Source: RYN-230 sp963768945 (GTDB lineage Bacteria > Actinomycetota > Actinomycetes > Streptosporangiales > Streptosporangiaceae). Taken from it: DNA of 64,000 nt. The stretch covers positions 248,001 through 312,000 of the forward strand of contig CAVYJW010000008.1 in NCBI GenBank assembly GCA_963768945.1, read 5' to 3'. Positions 43,369 to 52,610 of the stretch are shown here, in pieces; the first letter of the stretch is position 1; each line of letters starts with the position of its first letter. Under the pieces are notes generated by a model. It had not been told where the DNA came from. It saw nothing but the letters and a program-made list of their open reading frames with translations, and made no database searches. Made by a program: the position numbers and the translations under genes.

Positions 43369-45429
43369 TCAGGGTTGTTCGCTGGGTGCCGGAGCGGGGC
43401 CCTCCCGGGCAGGCCGCGCATCTGGGGGGTGGCCGTGTGGCTGGCTGGCCGTCTCGGCGCGCGGGTGTGATGGTTCCGGGCTGCGTGGTTCGCGGGCGAG
43501 CAGGTTGATCCGGTCGCCGGGGGCGAGGGTGATGCCGGGGTCTGGGTCGCGGAGGGTGTGGTTGTCCAGGACCGAGACCGGGACCCAGCCGGGCGGCCAG
43601 CTGGTGTCGCCGAGTGTCTGGCCGACGGCGGGCGAGCCGGCGGGGATGGTGATCTCCAGGATCTGGTAGCCCCGTAGCGGGGTCGGTGCCTCGCGGAGAT
43701 CATCCTGCCGGCCGTGGGGCTGTGCCTGCGCGGCGCCGGCCGGGGTGGTGTGCATGTGGCGGGCGACCGCTTGCAGCACGTTCTGGCTGGTGATCCAGCC
43801 TTGAAGATGCTGCCCGTCGTCGGAGATCACGGGCAGGCCGTCGTGGCCGTAGAACTCCAGCTGGCGCTGCGCCTGGGTGAGGGACTCACTGGCGAACAGC
43901 ACCTGGGGGTAGTGCTGATGGGTCACCGGCCCGGGCAGCGCGGCGCGCTCCGGGCCCGGCAGGCCGGGTGGCTGGGGTGCGATGGTGAGCGGCGCCGCGA
44001 AGGGGCGCATGGCGTCGGCGGCGGTGAGGTCCTCGAACGGGTCCGCCGATGGGGCGTGGTCGATGTCGGTGCCACGGCGCAGCAGCTTGGTGGTGTAGAT
44101 CGTGCCGTAGCTCAAGGCGCGGGAGGTGGCGGTGGCGATGGCGACGGCGAGCATGACCGGCAGGGTGAGGGTGTAGTCGCCGGTCATCTCCACGACGCTG
44201 GCCAGGGAGGTCAGCGGGGCCCGGGCCGCGGATGCGAACACCGCGCCCATCGCGACGACGGCGTACAGGGCGGGCTGCCCGGCGGCCGGGCCGAGCAGGT
44301 GGTGCGCGATCTCGCCGAAGGCCATGCCGGAGGTGGCGCCGATGAACAGGGACGGCGCGAACACCCCGCCCGATCCGCCGATGCCGATGGTCAGGCTGCA
44401 CGCGATGATCTTCCCGGCCGCCAGGACGATCAGGAACCACAGGGCGTAGCTGCCGCCGACCGCCAGGTACATGACCGGGTAGCCGACGCCGTACAGCTGC
44501 GGGATCGCCAGCAGCAGCAGGCCCAGCGCGAGCCCGCCGACCGCCGGACGGGCCCACTCCGGGCGGTTCTTCCACAGCCGGTCGCACAGGTCCTCGGTCG
44601 CGTAGAGGATCTTCGCGAACGCCAGCCCGAGCAGCGCCGCGATCACCGCGAGCACCGCGACCAGCAGGTAGCTGGTCAGGTGATGCAGCGCGATCCCCGG
44701 CGGCAGCCCGGACAGGAACGGGGCGCTGCCCAGGAACTGGCGGCTGACCAGGTCAGCGGCCAGCGCGGACAGCATCACGGTGAAGATCGCCTCGATGGAG
44801 AACTCCCGCAGGATGATCTCGACCCCGAAGAACACCCCGGTGATCGGCGCGTTGAACGTGGCCGAGATGCCGCCGGCGGCGCCGCAGGCGACCAGGATCC
44901 GCAGCCGGCTCTCCGGCATCCGCACCCACTGGCCCAGGCTGGAGGCCAGCGCGGAGCCGATCTGCACGATCGGGCCCTCCCGGCCGACCGACCCGCCGAC
45001 CCCGATGCAGATGGCGGAGGCGACCGACTTGACCACGGCGACCTGGGGCCGGATCCGGCCGCCTTCCTCGGCGACGGCGATCATCACCTCGGGGACGCCG
45101 TGGCCGCGGGCCTCGCGAGCGTACCGGTAGATCAGCGGCCCGTAAACCAGCCCGCCGATGACCGGGATCACGACGAAGAACCCCAGCCCGAGCCACGGCA
45201 GGTGCGAGCTGGGGACGCGTCCTTGCTGGCCGAACTGGACATGGCCGGTGGCCAGCCAGGTGAAGAAGTAGATCAGGTACCGGAACGCGACCGCGCCCAG
45301 CCCTGATCCCGCGCCCACCACCAGGGCGATGACCAGCAGCCCGCCCCGCGAGCCCCGCAGCCAGCCGCTCGCCTTGCCGGTCCACGATAGTGTGTCCGGC
45401 GGGCTGCCTGCCGTAGCCTTGCTGGTCAT
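43369..45429 (-). CDS. ClC-family chloride channel/transporter with CBS and TrkA-C domains
   Basis: This 686-residue membrane protein has an ordinary ClC core with GVGGSVGREGPIVQIGSALA (gating Glu), TFNAPITGVFFGVEII (inner, proton-pathway Glu) and IGGSGGVFAPSLF. It is followed by a cytoplasmic CBS pair (from TAADAMRPFAAPLTI to GLPVISDDGQHLQGWITSQN) and a TrkA-C-like end (YQILEITIPAGSPAVGQTL). Such modules bind nucleotides and may gate the channel. The ATG at 45429 overlaps the stop of the MarR gene by 4 bp; the longer frame is a shadow of marR. It likely exchanges chloride and protons. Confidence 0.92.
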   Translation of the reverse strand: MTSKATAGSPPDTLSWTGKASGWLRGSRGGLLVIALVVGAGSGLGAVAFRYLIYFFTWLATGHVQFGQQGRVPSSHLPWLGLGFFVVIPVIGGLVYGPLIYRYAREARGHGVPEVMIAVAEEGGRIRPQVAVVKSVASAICIGVGGSVGREGPIVQIGSALASSLGQWVRMPESRLRILVACGAAGGISATFNAPITGVFFGVEIILREFSIEAIFTVMLSALAADLVSRQFLGSAPFLSGLPPGIALHHLTSYLLVAVLAVIAALLGLAFAKILYATEDLCDRLWKNRPEWARPAVGGLALGLLLLAIPQLYGVGYPVMYLAVGGSYALWFLIVLAAGKIIACSLTIGIGGSGGVFAPSLFIGATSGMAFGEIAHHLLGPAAGQPALYAVVAMGAVFASAARAPLTSLASVVEMTGDYTLTLPVMLAVAIATATSRALSYGTIYTTKLLRRGTDIDHAPSADPFEDLTAADAMRPFAAPLTIAPQPPGLPGPERAALPGPVTHQHYPQVLFASESLTQAQRQLEFYGHDGLPVISDDGQHLQGWITSQNVLQAVARHMHTTPAGAAQAQPHGRQDDLREAPTPLRGYQILEITIPAGSPAVGQTLGDTSWPPGWVPVSVLDNHTLRDPDPGITLAPGDRINLLAREPRSPEPSHPRAETASQPHGHPPDARPAREGPAPAPSEQP

Positions 45430-45968
45430 GATCGTCCCTCCGCGCCGCCGGAGCGCGCTGGTTCCCGTTTCATCCTGGCAGCCGCCGGCGGCGGCGCTGG
45501 CGGGGGATCCGCCGGCCACTGGCTGTCGGGGATCTCCCCGGCCGCCGCGGCGAACGCCGCCAGCGCGCTGGCCACCGCCGACTGCTGCCGGGCCGGGAGC
45601 CTGCCCAGGATGCCGGCGATCAGCGCTCGCCGCCGGGCGGTCGCCTGGTCCACGACCTGCCGGCCTGCGGCGGTGATGGACACCTGCACGGCGCGGCGGT
45701 CGGCGCGGGCGCGGTGCCGGCGGATCAGGCCCTTGCGCAGCAGCCGGTCGCACATCCGCCCGGCCGTGGACGGCGTGACATCCAGCGCCCCGGCGAGGTC
45801 GGTCATCCGCTGCGGCCCGCGGGAGGCGAGCACCACCAGGGCCCGGTACTGGGCGATCGTGGTGTCCTCCGCGGCGGCGCCCAGCGACTGGGTGGCCACC
45901 GCGACCAGCGTGCGGCTTGCCGTCAGCACTGCGTCCACCGCGGCCTCGTCCGCCACGTCCACACTCAC
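45426..45968 (-). CDS. MarR-family regulator
   Basis: This 180-residue winged-helix regulator (LAGALDVTPSTAGRMCDRLLRKGLI, then HRARADRRAVQVSITAAG as the wing) starts with GTG at 45968 or 45962. It is the first gene of a two-gene unit with the ClC channel and probably represses it. A Pro-rich tail of about 30 residues follows the dimerisation helices. Confidence 0.9.
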   Translation of the reverse strand: MSVDVADEAAVDAVLTASRTLVAVATQSLGAAAEDTTIAQYRALVVLASRGPQRMTDLAGALDVTPSTAGRMCDRLLRKGLIRRHRARADRRAVQVSITAAGRQVVDQATARRRALIAGILGRLPARQQSAVASALAAFAAAAGEIPDSQWPADPPPAPPPAAARMKREPARSGGAEGRS

Positions 45969-45988
45969 TCCACGCCCGCCAATTTTAC

Positions 45989-46008
45989 TTGCTTACTGCA
46001 ACGATTGC
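45989..46008. promoter_or_regulatory. MarR operator candidate
   Basis: Overlapping dyads TTGC-TTACT-GCAA (45989-46001) and GCAA-CGA-TTGC (45998-46008) lie 20-40 bp upstream of the marR start in an AT-richer patch. On the minus strand TAAAAT next to it could be the -10. Autoregulation through such sites is usual for MarR proteins. Confidence 0.55.
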
Positions 46009-46013
46009 GTAAT

Positions 46014-46401
46014 GACTCTATCGGCCAATGCACCTCAGGTCAGCACGTGACGGCCCGCGCGAGCCACCGGGGCGACACGGCGCTGGATGTCTGGCCAGGT
46101 CTGGAGGACCGGCAGGGACGTCAGCAGCGGTTGCGGCGGCGCCCTTCCTGACCGGTGCGGTTGTCAGCCTGGCGGCGAGCTGGGTGCTGGTCTCGGGTCA
46201 CCAGGAGTCCGCCAGAGTCGTCGTAATCGCCGACGGTCAACCGCTGGATCATGCCGTCCTCGCTCTTCGCGACGAAGAGCATCCGAGCAGGCGCAACACT
46301 CCTCGGCTTCGTAGTCGATCGACTTCAGCCGGTACCCCGGCCCTGGAAATCGGACCCGGAACCGACGCTCGTCCTCGGCTCGCCGCCGTGTGGCGTACCG
46401 G
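46014..46401. other. Gap without recognised gene
   Basis: Open frames here have no family resemblance. The stretch lies between the marR promoter and the ackA fragment and may contain eroded sequence. Confidence 0.4.
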
Positions 46402-46626
46402 CTACACCACGGTGCCCCCTGGCAGCAGCAACTTGATCCGTTCACCCCACGGTGAGGCGGGCTCCTCTCCGGCGCTGAGGAGTGCTGAGCAGCGCACCAG
46501 GCCAGGATCAACGGTGCCGGAACGGGTCGCCATGACCAGCCCCTCCAGCGGGGTGAAACCCATGGTCGTGTCGACGCTGCGGCCATCGAGCACGACCGCC
46601 AGCGAGGCGCCCGCGCCGATGGTCAT
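46402..46626 (-). pseudogene. ackA: Acetate kinase fragment
   Basis: A 74-codon frame starts with an ATG that overlaps the phosphoketolase stop (ATGA). Its first 44 residues (GAGASLAVVLDGRSVDTTMG, FTPLEGLVMATRSGTVDPGL) match the central phosphate-binding part of acetate kinase, around residue 210 of a normal 400-residue enzyme. After GLV it no longer resembles the family and ends at 46402. Both the first half and the last third of ackA are missing. Phosphoketolase and acetate kinase normally form one operon, so this is a deletion remnant. Confidence 0.8.
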
Positions 46627-48330
46627 GCCGGGCCTCCCCATGCCCAGTTCCGGATTTCCGGCATGTCCTGGCCGTGGATGTCGATGTACTGGCTGTGCTC
46701 GACGAGCTTGTCGCGCATCATCGCCTTGAGGTAGTCGCCGGTAGCGCCGAGCTGAGGTAGCCGGTCGATCACGTCCTGGACCAGGTGGTAGCGGTCCAGG
46801 CGGTTCTGCACCCGCATGTCGAAGGCGGTGGTGATCGTGCCCTCTTCGTTGTAGCCGCGGACGTGCAGGTTGCGGTTTGCGCGGCGGTAGGTCAGCCGGT
46901 GGATCAGCCACGGGTATCCGTGGAAGCCGAAGATGATGTGCTTGTCCCTGGTGAAGATCGAGTCATAGTCGGTGTCGCCCAGCCCGTGCGGGTGCTCGCT
47001 GGCGGGCTGCAGTTTCATGAGATCGACGACGTTGACCACGCGGATTTTCAGCTCGGGCAGGTGCTCACGCAGGATCGAGACGGCGCCCAGGACCTCGAGG
47101 GTCGGGGTGTCCCCGCAGCAGGCCATCACGACGTCCGGCTCGCCGCCCTGGTCGTTGCTGGCCCAGTCCCAGATGCCGATCCCCTCGGTGCAGTGGACCG
47201 CGGCGGCATCCATGTCCAGCCACTGCGGCATGGCACGTTTCCCGGCGACGACGACGTTCACGTAGTGGCGGCTGCGCAGGCAGTGGTCGAAGACCGACAG
47301 CAGGCAGTTCGCGTCGGGCGGCAGGTAGACCCGGACGACATCGGCTTTCTTGTTGACAACGTGGTCGATGAAGCCGGGGTCCTGGTGAGTGAAGCCGTTG
47401 TGGTCCTGCTGCCAGACGTGGGAGGCGAGCAGGTAGTTCAGCGAGGCGATGTTCCGCCGCCAGGGCAGCTGCGCGGTGACTTTCAGCCATTTGGCGTGCT
47501 GGTTGAACATCGAATCGACGATGTGGATGAACGCCTCGTAGCAGTTGAACAGCCCGTGCCGCCCGGTCAGCAGGTATCCCTCCAGCCAGCCCTCGGACTG
47601 GTGCTCACTGAGCATGGAGTCCAGCACCCGCCCGTCGGGCGCGAGGAACTCGTCGTGCTCCTGGGTCCGGGCGTCCCACTGGCGGCTGGTGACCTCGAAC
47701 ACCGCGCCCAGCATGTTCGAGAGCGTCTCGTCAGGGCCGAAGATCCGGAAGTTCCGCTGCTCCTCGTTGAGCGCGGCCACATCGCGGAGGAATTCGCCCA
47801 GCACCAGGGTGTCCTGGGCGTCCACCGCGCCGGGCGAGGGCACGTCCACGGCGTGGGCCCGGAAATCGGGCATGCGCAAGTCGCGGAGCAGGATGCCGCC
47901 GTTGGCGTGCGGGTTAGCGCCCATCCGCCGCTCCCCTGCGGGCGCGAGATCGGCGAGTTCGGGCAGCAGCCGGCCGTCTTCTCCGAATAGTTCCTCAGGG
48001 TGGTAGCTGCGCATCCAGCTTTCCAGCTGCGCGAGGTGATCCGGATGGTCCGCGTCGACCAGGAGCGGCACCTGATGGGCGCGGAACGTGCCCTCGACTT
48101 GCAGGCCGTCGACGACTTTCGGGCCGGTCCAGCCCTTGGGCGATTTCAGCACGATCATCGGCCAGCGGCGCCGGGTGGCATCGCCGGCGGCACGAGCATC
48201 GCCCTGGATCTTCGCGATGCCGCCGAGGGCCTCCTCCAGGGTGCCGGCCATCAGCTGGTGCATCTCTTCCGGGTCGTCGCCTGCCACGAACAGGGGCTCC
48301 CAGCCGCAGCCCCGAAGGATCGGTGAGTCC
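46623..48330 (-). pseudogene. xfp: Phosphoketolase, N-terminally truncated
   Basis: About 555-570 residues match the middle and C-terminal parts of D-xylulose 5-phosphate/fructose 6-phosphate phosphoketolase (ILRGCGWEPLFVAGDDPEEM at the break, then KSPKGWTGPKVVDG, ESNM-region PDETLSNMLGAVFEVT, GFTHQDPGFIDHVVNKKADV, FGFHGYPWLIHRLTY). A complete enzyme has about 790 residues. The first 240 or so, including the thiamine diphosphate phosphate-binding loop, are missing, and upstream sequence is unrelated. Frames inside the remaining part are intact, so the deletion is recent. The listed internal GTG at 48287 would not give a functional enzyme. Confidence 0.88.
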
Positions 48331-48471
48331 CGGGTATGCCGGTGATCGGGGTTGAGGGCGCCGTGGCCGGGCGGGCAGGCTGCAACACAAGTTTCCCTTC
48401 CCGGCGCTGCGCCTGCGCGGGTGAGGCTGGCCGGGTGCCCGAGGTGAATGATCGTGATCTTTGTCGCCGAT

Positions 48472-48609
48472 GCCGGTGCCGCGCGCGAGCTCTCCAGCCA
48501 AGACGTGGCGGGCGTTGGCGAACTCGGCCAGTGCGTCGGCCAGCCGGCCGGACCGGTACAGCGCCAGCATCAGATGGCCGCGGAACCGCTCCCGCAGCGG
48601 ATGCTCCCT
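48472..48609 (-). pseudogene. SARP/AfsR-type activator domain fragment
   Basis: About 46 residues (REHPLRERFRGHLMLALYRS, GRLADALAEFANARHVLAGEL) are the heart of a bacterial transcriptional activator domain found in SARP regulators. Nothing of the DNA-binding domain or of any ATPase part is present on either side. It lies between the broken phosphoketolase and the broken helicase. Confidence 0.7.
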
Positions 48610-48639
48610 GGACTCACCGGCGTCGCCGCCCGCGGAACC

Positions 48640-49790
48640 AGCGACGTGTATGTCGTCGGATCCAACCTTCCCAGCGTCAACGGCGGGGTGGTAAAGGGCT
48701 TGATCCTGGACCCGCGCGGATGGCACTTTCACCGAGGTCGCGGACGGCGCAGCCCGGCCGTTCGAGGTGCCGCGCACCCAGGCCGCTGAGCTGTGCGCAC
48801 TGCTGCGGCTCCGCGACACCGCCGTTGCGCTGCTGCAGGCTGAGGCCTGCTCACAGGAAGACACTTCTGATACCAAACGGCTCCGCGGTCAGCTGACCTG
48901 CCACTATGACGAGTACGTCCGGGGTTACGGGCCACTCAACCGGTTCTCGCTGCGCCGAACCGGGCGCACCGACCCCGCCACCGGCGAGCCGGTCATGGCG
49001 CGCGTCGCGCCACCGCAGGGCGGCTTCCGTGGTGACCCGTTCGCGCCGCTGGTGTACGCGCTGCAGGAGTTCGACCCGGCCGGGCAGCGCGCCGCGAAGG
49101 CCGCCATCTTCACCCGCCGGGTGATCGCGCCACGCACCCCGAGGCTGGGCGCCGACACCGCGGCGGACGCGCTGGCGATCTGCCTCGACACCCGCGGCGA
49201 AGCCAGGCTGGACGAGCTCGCCCGGCTGCTCGGCGTCAGCGAGGACCAGGCTCGCGACGACCTCGGGACGCTGGTCTTCGACGGCCCGCAGTCCGGCCGG
49301 CTGGTCCCGGCGGCCGAGTACCTGTCCGGCAACGTCCGCGACAAGCTCCGCGCCGCCGAGCACGCGGCCGGGGATGATCCTCGGTTCGGGGTGAACGCCG
49401 CCGGGCTGCGCGCGGTGATCCCCGCCGACCTGGGGGCTGGCGACATCGACGCCCGGCTCGGGGCAGCATGGATCGACGCCAGATATGTCGAGCAGTTGTT
49501 GCGCGAGACCCTCGATGACCCCAAGCTGCGGGTCGAGCATCCCGGCAGTCAGATCTGGGCGGTCCGCGGCAACCCGGGCACCGTGCTGGCCGCCTCCACC
49601 TGGGGCACCAACCGCTACCCCGCGCCTTAGCTCGCCCAGGCCATCCAGGAACAGTGCAAGATCGAGGTCCGCGACCTCGTGCACACCCCCGACGGTGACC
49701 GCAGCGTCCCCAACATCGACGCGACCCTGGCCGCCCAGGAGAAGGCCGCCGAACTCGTCCAGCACTTCGCGGAGTGGGCGTGGCAGGACG
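48640..49790 (+). pseudogene. Remnant of a large helicase-like plasmid/ICE protein
   Basis: From about 48711, and in a second frame just before (GSNLPSVNGGVVKGLIL), the sequence matches the region upstream of the helicase motor in large actinomycete proteins of mobile elements: GPLNRFSLRRTGRTDPATGE, GGFRGDPFAPLVYALQEFDP, LGADTAADALAICLDTRGE, AWIDARYVEQLLRE. It has no start of its own. A stop TAG at 49628-49630 interrupts it where CAG is expected, and the match continues (KIEVRDLVHTPDGDRSV) to about 49787. The ATPase motifs are absent. Identification of the parent family is from memory of its pattern and needs a database search. Confidence 0.65.
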
Positions 49791-49851
49791 TCACTGCGGT
49801 GGCTCGCGATCACACTCGGCAGCGAAGCCCGCCTGGCGCTGGTTGCACCGG

Positions 49852-52587
49852 CTATGGGACGCCATCGCACTTTCCTGCCGGGAGCGGAGTTGGGCAGGTC
49901 CCAACCGGGGCAAGCTGCCGGGTGAGCAGCTGGCCGAACTCCTCAGGGCACAGCGGCGGCGAGAAATAGAAGCCCTGCGCGACTTCGCAGCCGATCATCT
50001 TGAGGCCCGCGACCTGGCTCCTGGTTTCCACGCCCTCGGCGACAACCGCGATGCCCATGGCATTGGCCAGGTCGATGACGGCCCGGACGATCGCCGAATC
50101 CACCGGGCTCTCGGCCACGCCCTGGACAAACGCGCGATCCACCTTTACTTCGTGGACGGGGAACTGCTTAAGATACGCGAGCGAGGAATGGCCGGTGCCG
50201 AAGTCGTCGATAGCCAGGCGCACACCCAGCTTATTCAGTTTCTTCATGATCTCCCGGGCGCCGGAAAGGTCCGCCATCACCATGCTCTCGGTGATCTCGA
50301 AGATGAGCAGCTCCGGGGGCAGGCCGGTCGCCTGCAGCATCGCTCCCACGTGCGCCAGGAGCCCGCTCTCCTGGAACTGCCGGGGCGAGAGGTTGATGCT
50401 GATCGGCAGGTCCACGCCCAGCCGGTCCCGGATCGAGCACGCCTGCTGGCACGCCTTGTCCAGCACGTAGCGGCCCAGCGGAAGGATCAGCCCGGTCTCC
50501 TCAGCAATCGGGATGAAACTCTCCGGGCTGATCAGGCCGTTGGCCGGGTGCCGCCAGCGGACCAGGGCCTCGGCGCCGACGATGCGCTCCGAATCGAGTG
50601 AGTAGAACGGCTGGTAATGCACCTCGAGTTCCTCACGCTCGAGGCCTTTGCGCAGGTCGGCCTCGATCTGGAGCCGCTCCGACGAGCGGGTCCCCATGGA
50701 CACCTGGTCGAACACCTTGTAGGTGCCTCCCCCGCCCTTAACCTTGGCCTCGTACATGGCCACGTCGGCGTTGCGGAGCACGTCGTCGGCGCTCTTGCCC
50801 GGCTCGGTCAGGGCCACGCCGACCGACACGCTGGCGACCAGTTCGTAGCCATCGGGGAGCACGATGGGCTGCTGGACGGCGGTGCAGATGCGCCGGGCCG
50901 CGGCGGCCGCCACGTCCACCCCGCCCACGTCCTCCAGGAGCACCACGAATTCGTCGCCGCCGAAGCGGGCCAGCAGATCCGCGCTGCGCACCATCATCTT
51001 GAGCCGGGCCCCGATCGCCTTGAGGAAGCCGTCGCCCGTCACGTGCCCCAGGCTGTCGTTGATGCTCTTGAAGCGGTCCACGTCGACGAAGATCAAGGCG
51101 TGGGTCTTCCGGTCCAGCACCGACCGCCGGAGTGCCTGATCCAGGCGCTCCACCAGCAGGCGGCGGTTGGCCAGGCCGGTGAGGCTGTCGTGGCAGGCGT
51201 GACGGTGGAGTTCGTCCTCGAAGGCCTTGCGCTCGGTGATGTCGCGGAAGGCGATCACCGCGCCCGACGGCGCTCCGTCGCTCACGACTGCCGACACCGT
51301 GTAGGCGACCGGGATGATCTCGCCGTCCTTGCCGCGGAACCGCGCGTCGTCCGCCCGGACGGTCCGGCGCGTCCGCATGGCTTCGCGGGCTGGCGCGAGA
51401 AGGAAGTCAGGGGCCATCGAGGCGTCACCGCTCACCGGATCGTCGATCGTGATGTCGAGTGACGGCAGCTCGATCATGCCGGCCGCGGCGCGGTTGACGA
51501 ACGTGAGCCCCCCGCCCGCGTCGGTGGCGCAGACACCTTCCCCGATGTTGAGGGTGATCGAGGAGAGCCTCTCCCGCTCGATGTGGACCTGCTGGTAGAG
51601 CTCGGCATTGCTGAGCGCCCCGCTGCCCACCGCCGCCAGGGCCTGGAGGAGGCCCCGGTCCGCGTCATCGAACGGCTCGTCCCTCCGCCGTCCCGACGCC
51701 ACCAGCCACTGGCGCCGGTCGGCCACGGTCATCGGGGCGGCGAGCTGCCCGGGGCCCGGTTCGACCGCCGTCAGGATGACCCCCGGGCTGCGCAGCAACT
51801 GCCGTACCGCCCCCAGGATCGTGTCGAGCACGGCCTGATGGCACAACCCCCTGTTGGCCTCCAGCGTGACCTCGTACAGGCCCTTCATCCGGCTCCGGTC
51901 GTACAGGGCCGAGAACCGGGCGCTGATCAACTGGCGCTCCAGGATCAGCCCCGGAACGGCCAGCAACAGCGCCCAGAGACGGGCCTGGACGGCCAGGGCA
52001 AGGACCCCGCCTGCCAGTGCCCCCGCGCCAGCGAGGGTGATCTGGATCGGGAGATCGCGGGTGAACTCGTCCCAGGCAGTGCCCATGGAACGCACGATGC
52101 CGGCGACCAGGATTGTGTTGACGACGAAGTAGGTACTCACGCCGGCACCCATGGCCGCGACCTGGACCGCGGTCAACGCGTCCGAGGGCGTGGCGATACC
52201 GCGGCTCACCGCGAGCCCGAGGCCCGCCGCGATCAGGACCTGCCCGGCGTTGAAGGCCGACTTGACCAGGGAACGTCGCCGGACCGCCTGGGCCAGGATC
52301 GTCACCAGGGCCAGGGTCCCCAACGTGAGCAGCGGGGTGGCGAGCAGGGCGAGGATTACGAAGAAGCCCTCGTCCATGCTGAACGCCGCGGACTCGCCAC
52401 CCCGGTACACGACAACCGGCCACACCCAGCTGGCCAGGGCCAGAACGCTCATCGTCGCCGCGACAGTCCACTGGCTCGCGTCTGCCTGGCCCGGGATGGG
52501 CTGCCTGGATGCGACGACAACCAGGGTAACCACTCCGCCCGCGACCGAAACAGCAACGATGGCCCCGGTAGCACTGCAGATCTTCAT
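49852..52587 (-). CDS. GGDEF-EAL cyclic-di-GMP protein with membrane, GAF and PAS parts
   Basis: This protein of about 911 residues has six to eight N-terminal membrane helices (residues about 5-250), a GAF-like region (LCHQAVLDTILGAVRQLL), and a PAS domain (NIGEGVCATDAGGGLTFVNR). It continues with GGDEF (DSLTGLANRRLL; active-site RFGGDEFVVLLEDVG) and EAL (GAEALVRWRHPANGLISPES; NLSPRQFQ; IDDFGTGHSS; VDRAFVQ; VVAEGVET). Both catalytic motifs are canonical, so it could make and break c-di-GMP. The ATG at 52587 lies 24 bp after the protease stop; the longer frame only reads the protease tail in another phase. The downstream product pGpG would be degraded by Orn, also in this window. Confidence 0.93.
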   Translation of the reverse strand: MKICSATGAIVAVSVAGGVVTLVVVASRQPIPGQADASQWTVAATMSVLALASWVWPVVVYRGGESAAFSMDEGFFVILALLATPLLTLGTLALVTILAQAVRRRSLVKSAFNAGQVLIAAGLGLAVSRGIATPSDALTAVQVAAMGAGVSTYFVVNTILVAGIVRSMGTAWDEFTRDLPIQITLAGAGALAGGVLALAVQARLWALLLAVPGLILERQLISARFSALYDRSRMKGLYEVTLEANRGLCHQAVLDTILGAVRQLLRSPGVILTAVEPGPGQLAAPMTVADRRQWLVASGRRRDEPFDDADRGLLQALAAVGSGALSNAELYQQVHIERERLSSITLNIGEGVCATDAGGGLTFVNRAAAGMIELPSLDITIDDPVSGDASMAPDFLLAPAREAMRTRRTVRADDARFRGKDGEIIPVAYTVSAVVSDGAPSGAVIAFRDITERKAFEDELHRHACHDSLTGLANRRLLVERLDQALRRSVLDRKTHALIFVDVDRFKSINDSLGHVTGDGFLKAIGARLKMMVRSADLLARFGGDEFVVLLEDVGGVDVAAAAARRICTAVQQPIVLPDGYELVASVSVGVALTEPGKSADDVLRNADVAMYEAKVKGGGGTYKVFDQVSMGTRSSERLQIEADLRKGLEREELEVHYQPFYSLDSERIVGAEALVRWRHPANGLISPESFIPIAEETGLILPLGRYVLDKACQQACSIRDRLGVDLPISINLSPRQFQESGLLAHVGAMLQATGLPPELLIFEITESMVMADLSGAREIMKKLNKLGVRLAIDDFGTGHSSLAYLKQFPVHEVKVDRAFVQGVAESPVDSAIVRAVIDLANAMGIAVVAEGVETRSQVAGLKMIGCEVAQGFYFSPPLCPEEFGQLLTRQLAPVGTCPTPLPAGKCDGVP

Positions 52588-52610
52588 GGTTGACTGACGC
52601 CGGGTTTCTG

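Noticed and set aside
43714..45306. 530-codon plus-strand frame opposite the ClC gene
   Set aside because: Antisense shadow, Gly/Arg/Gln-rich, no start signal or motif.
45430..45753. Longer start of the second ClC gene
   Set aside because: It is the marR gene in another frame; ATG 45429 overlaps the marR stop as usual for coupled genes.
48287..48700. Upstream extension of phosphoketolase in the same frame
   Set aside because: The frame is open for a while (GHGALNPDHRHTRD) but does not match the missing TPP domain, so it is joint sequence rather than gene.
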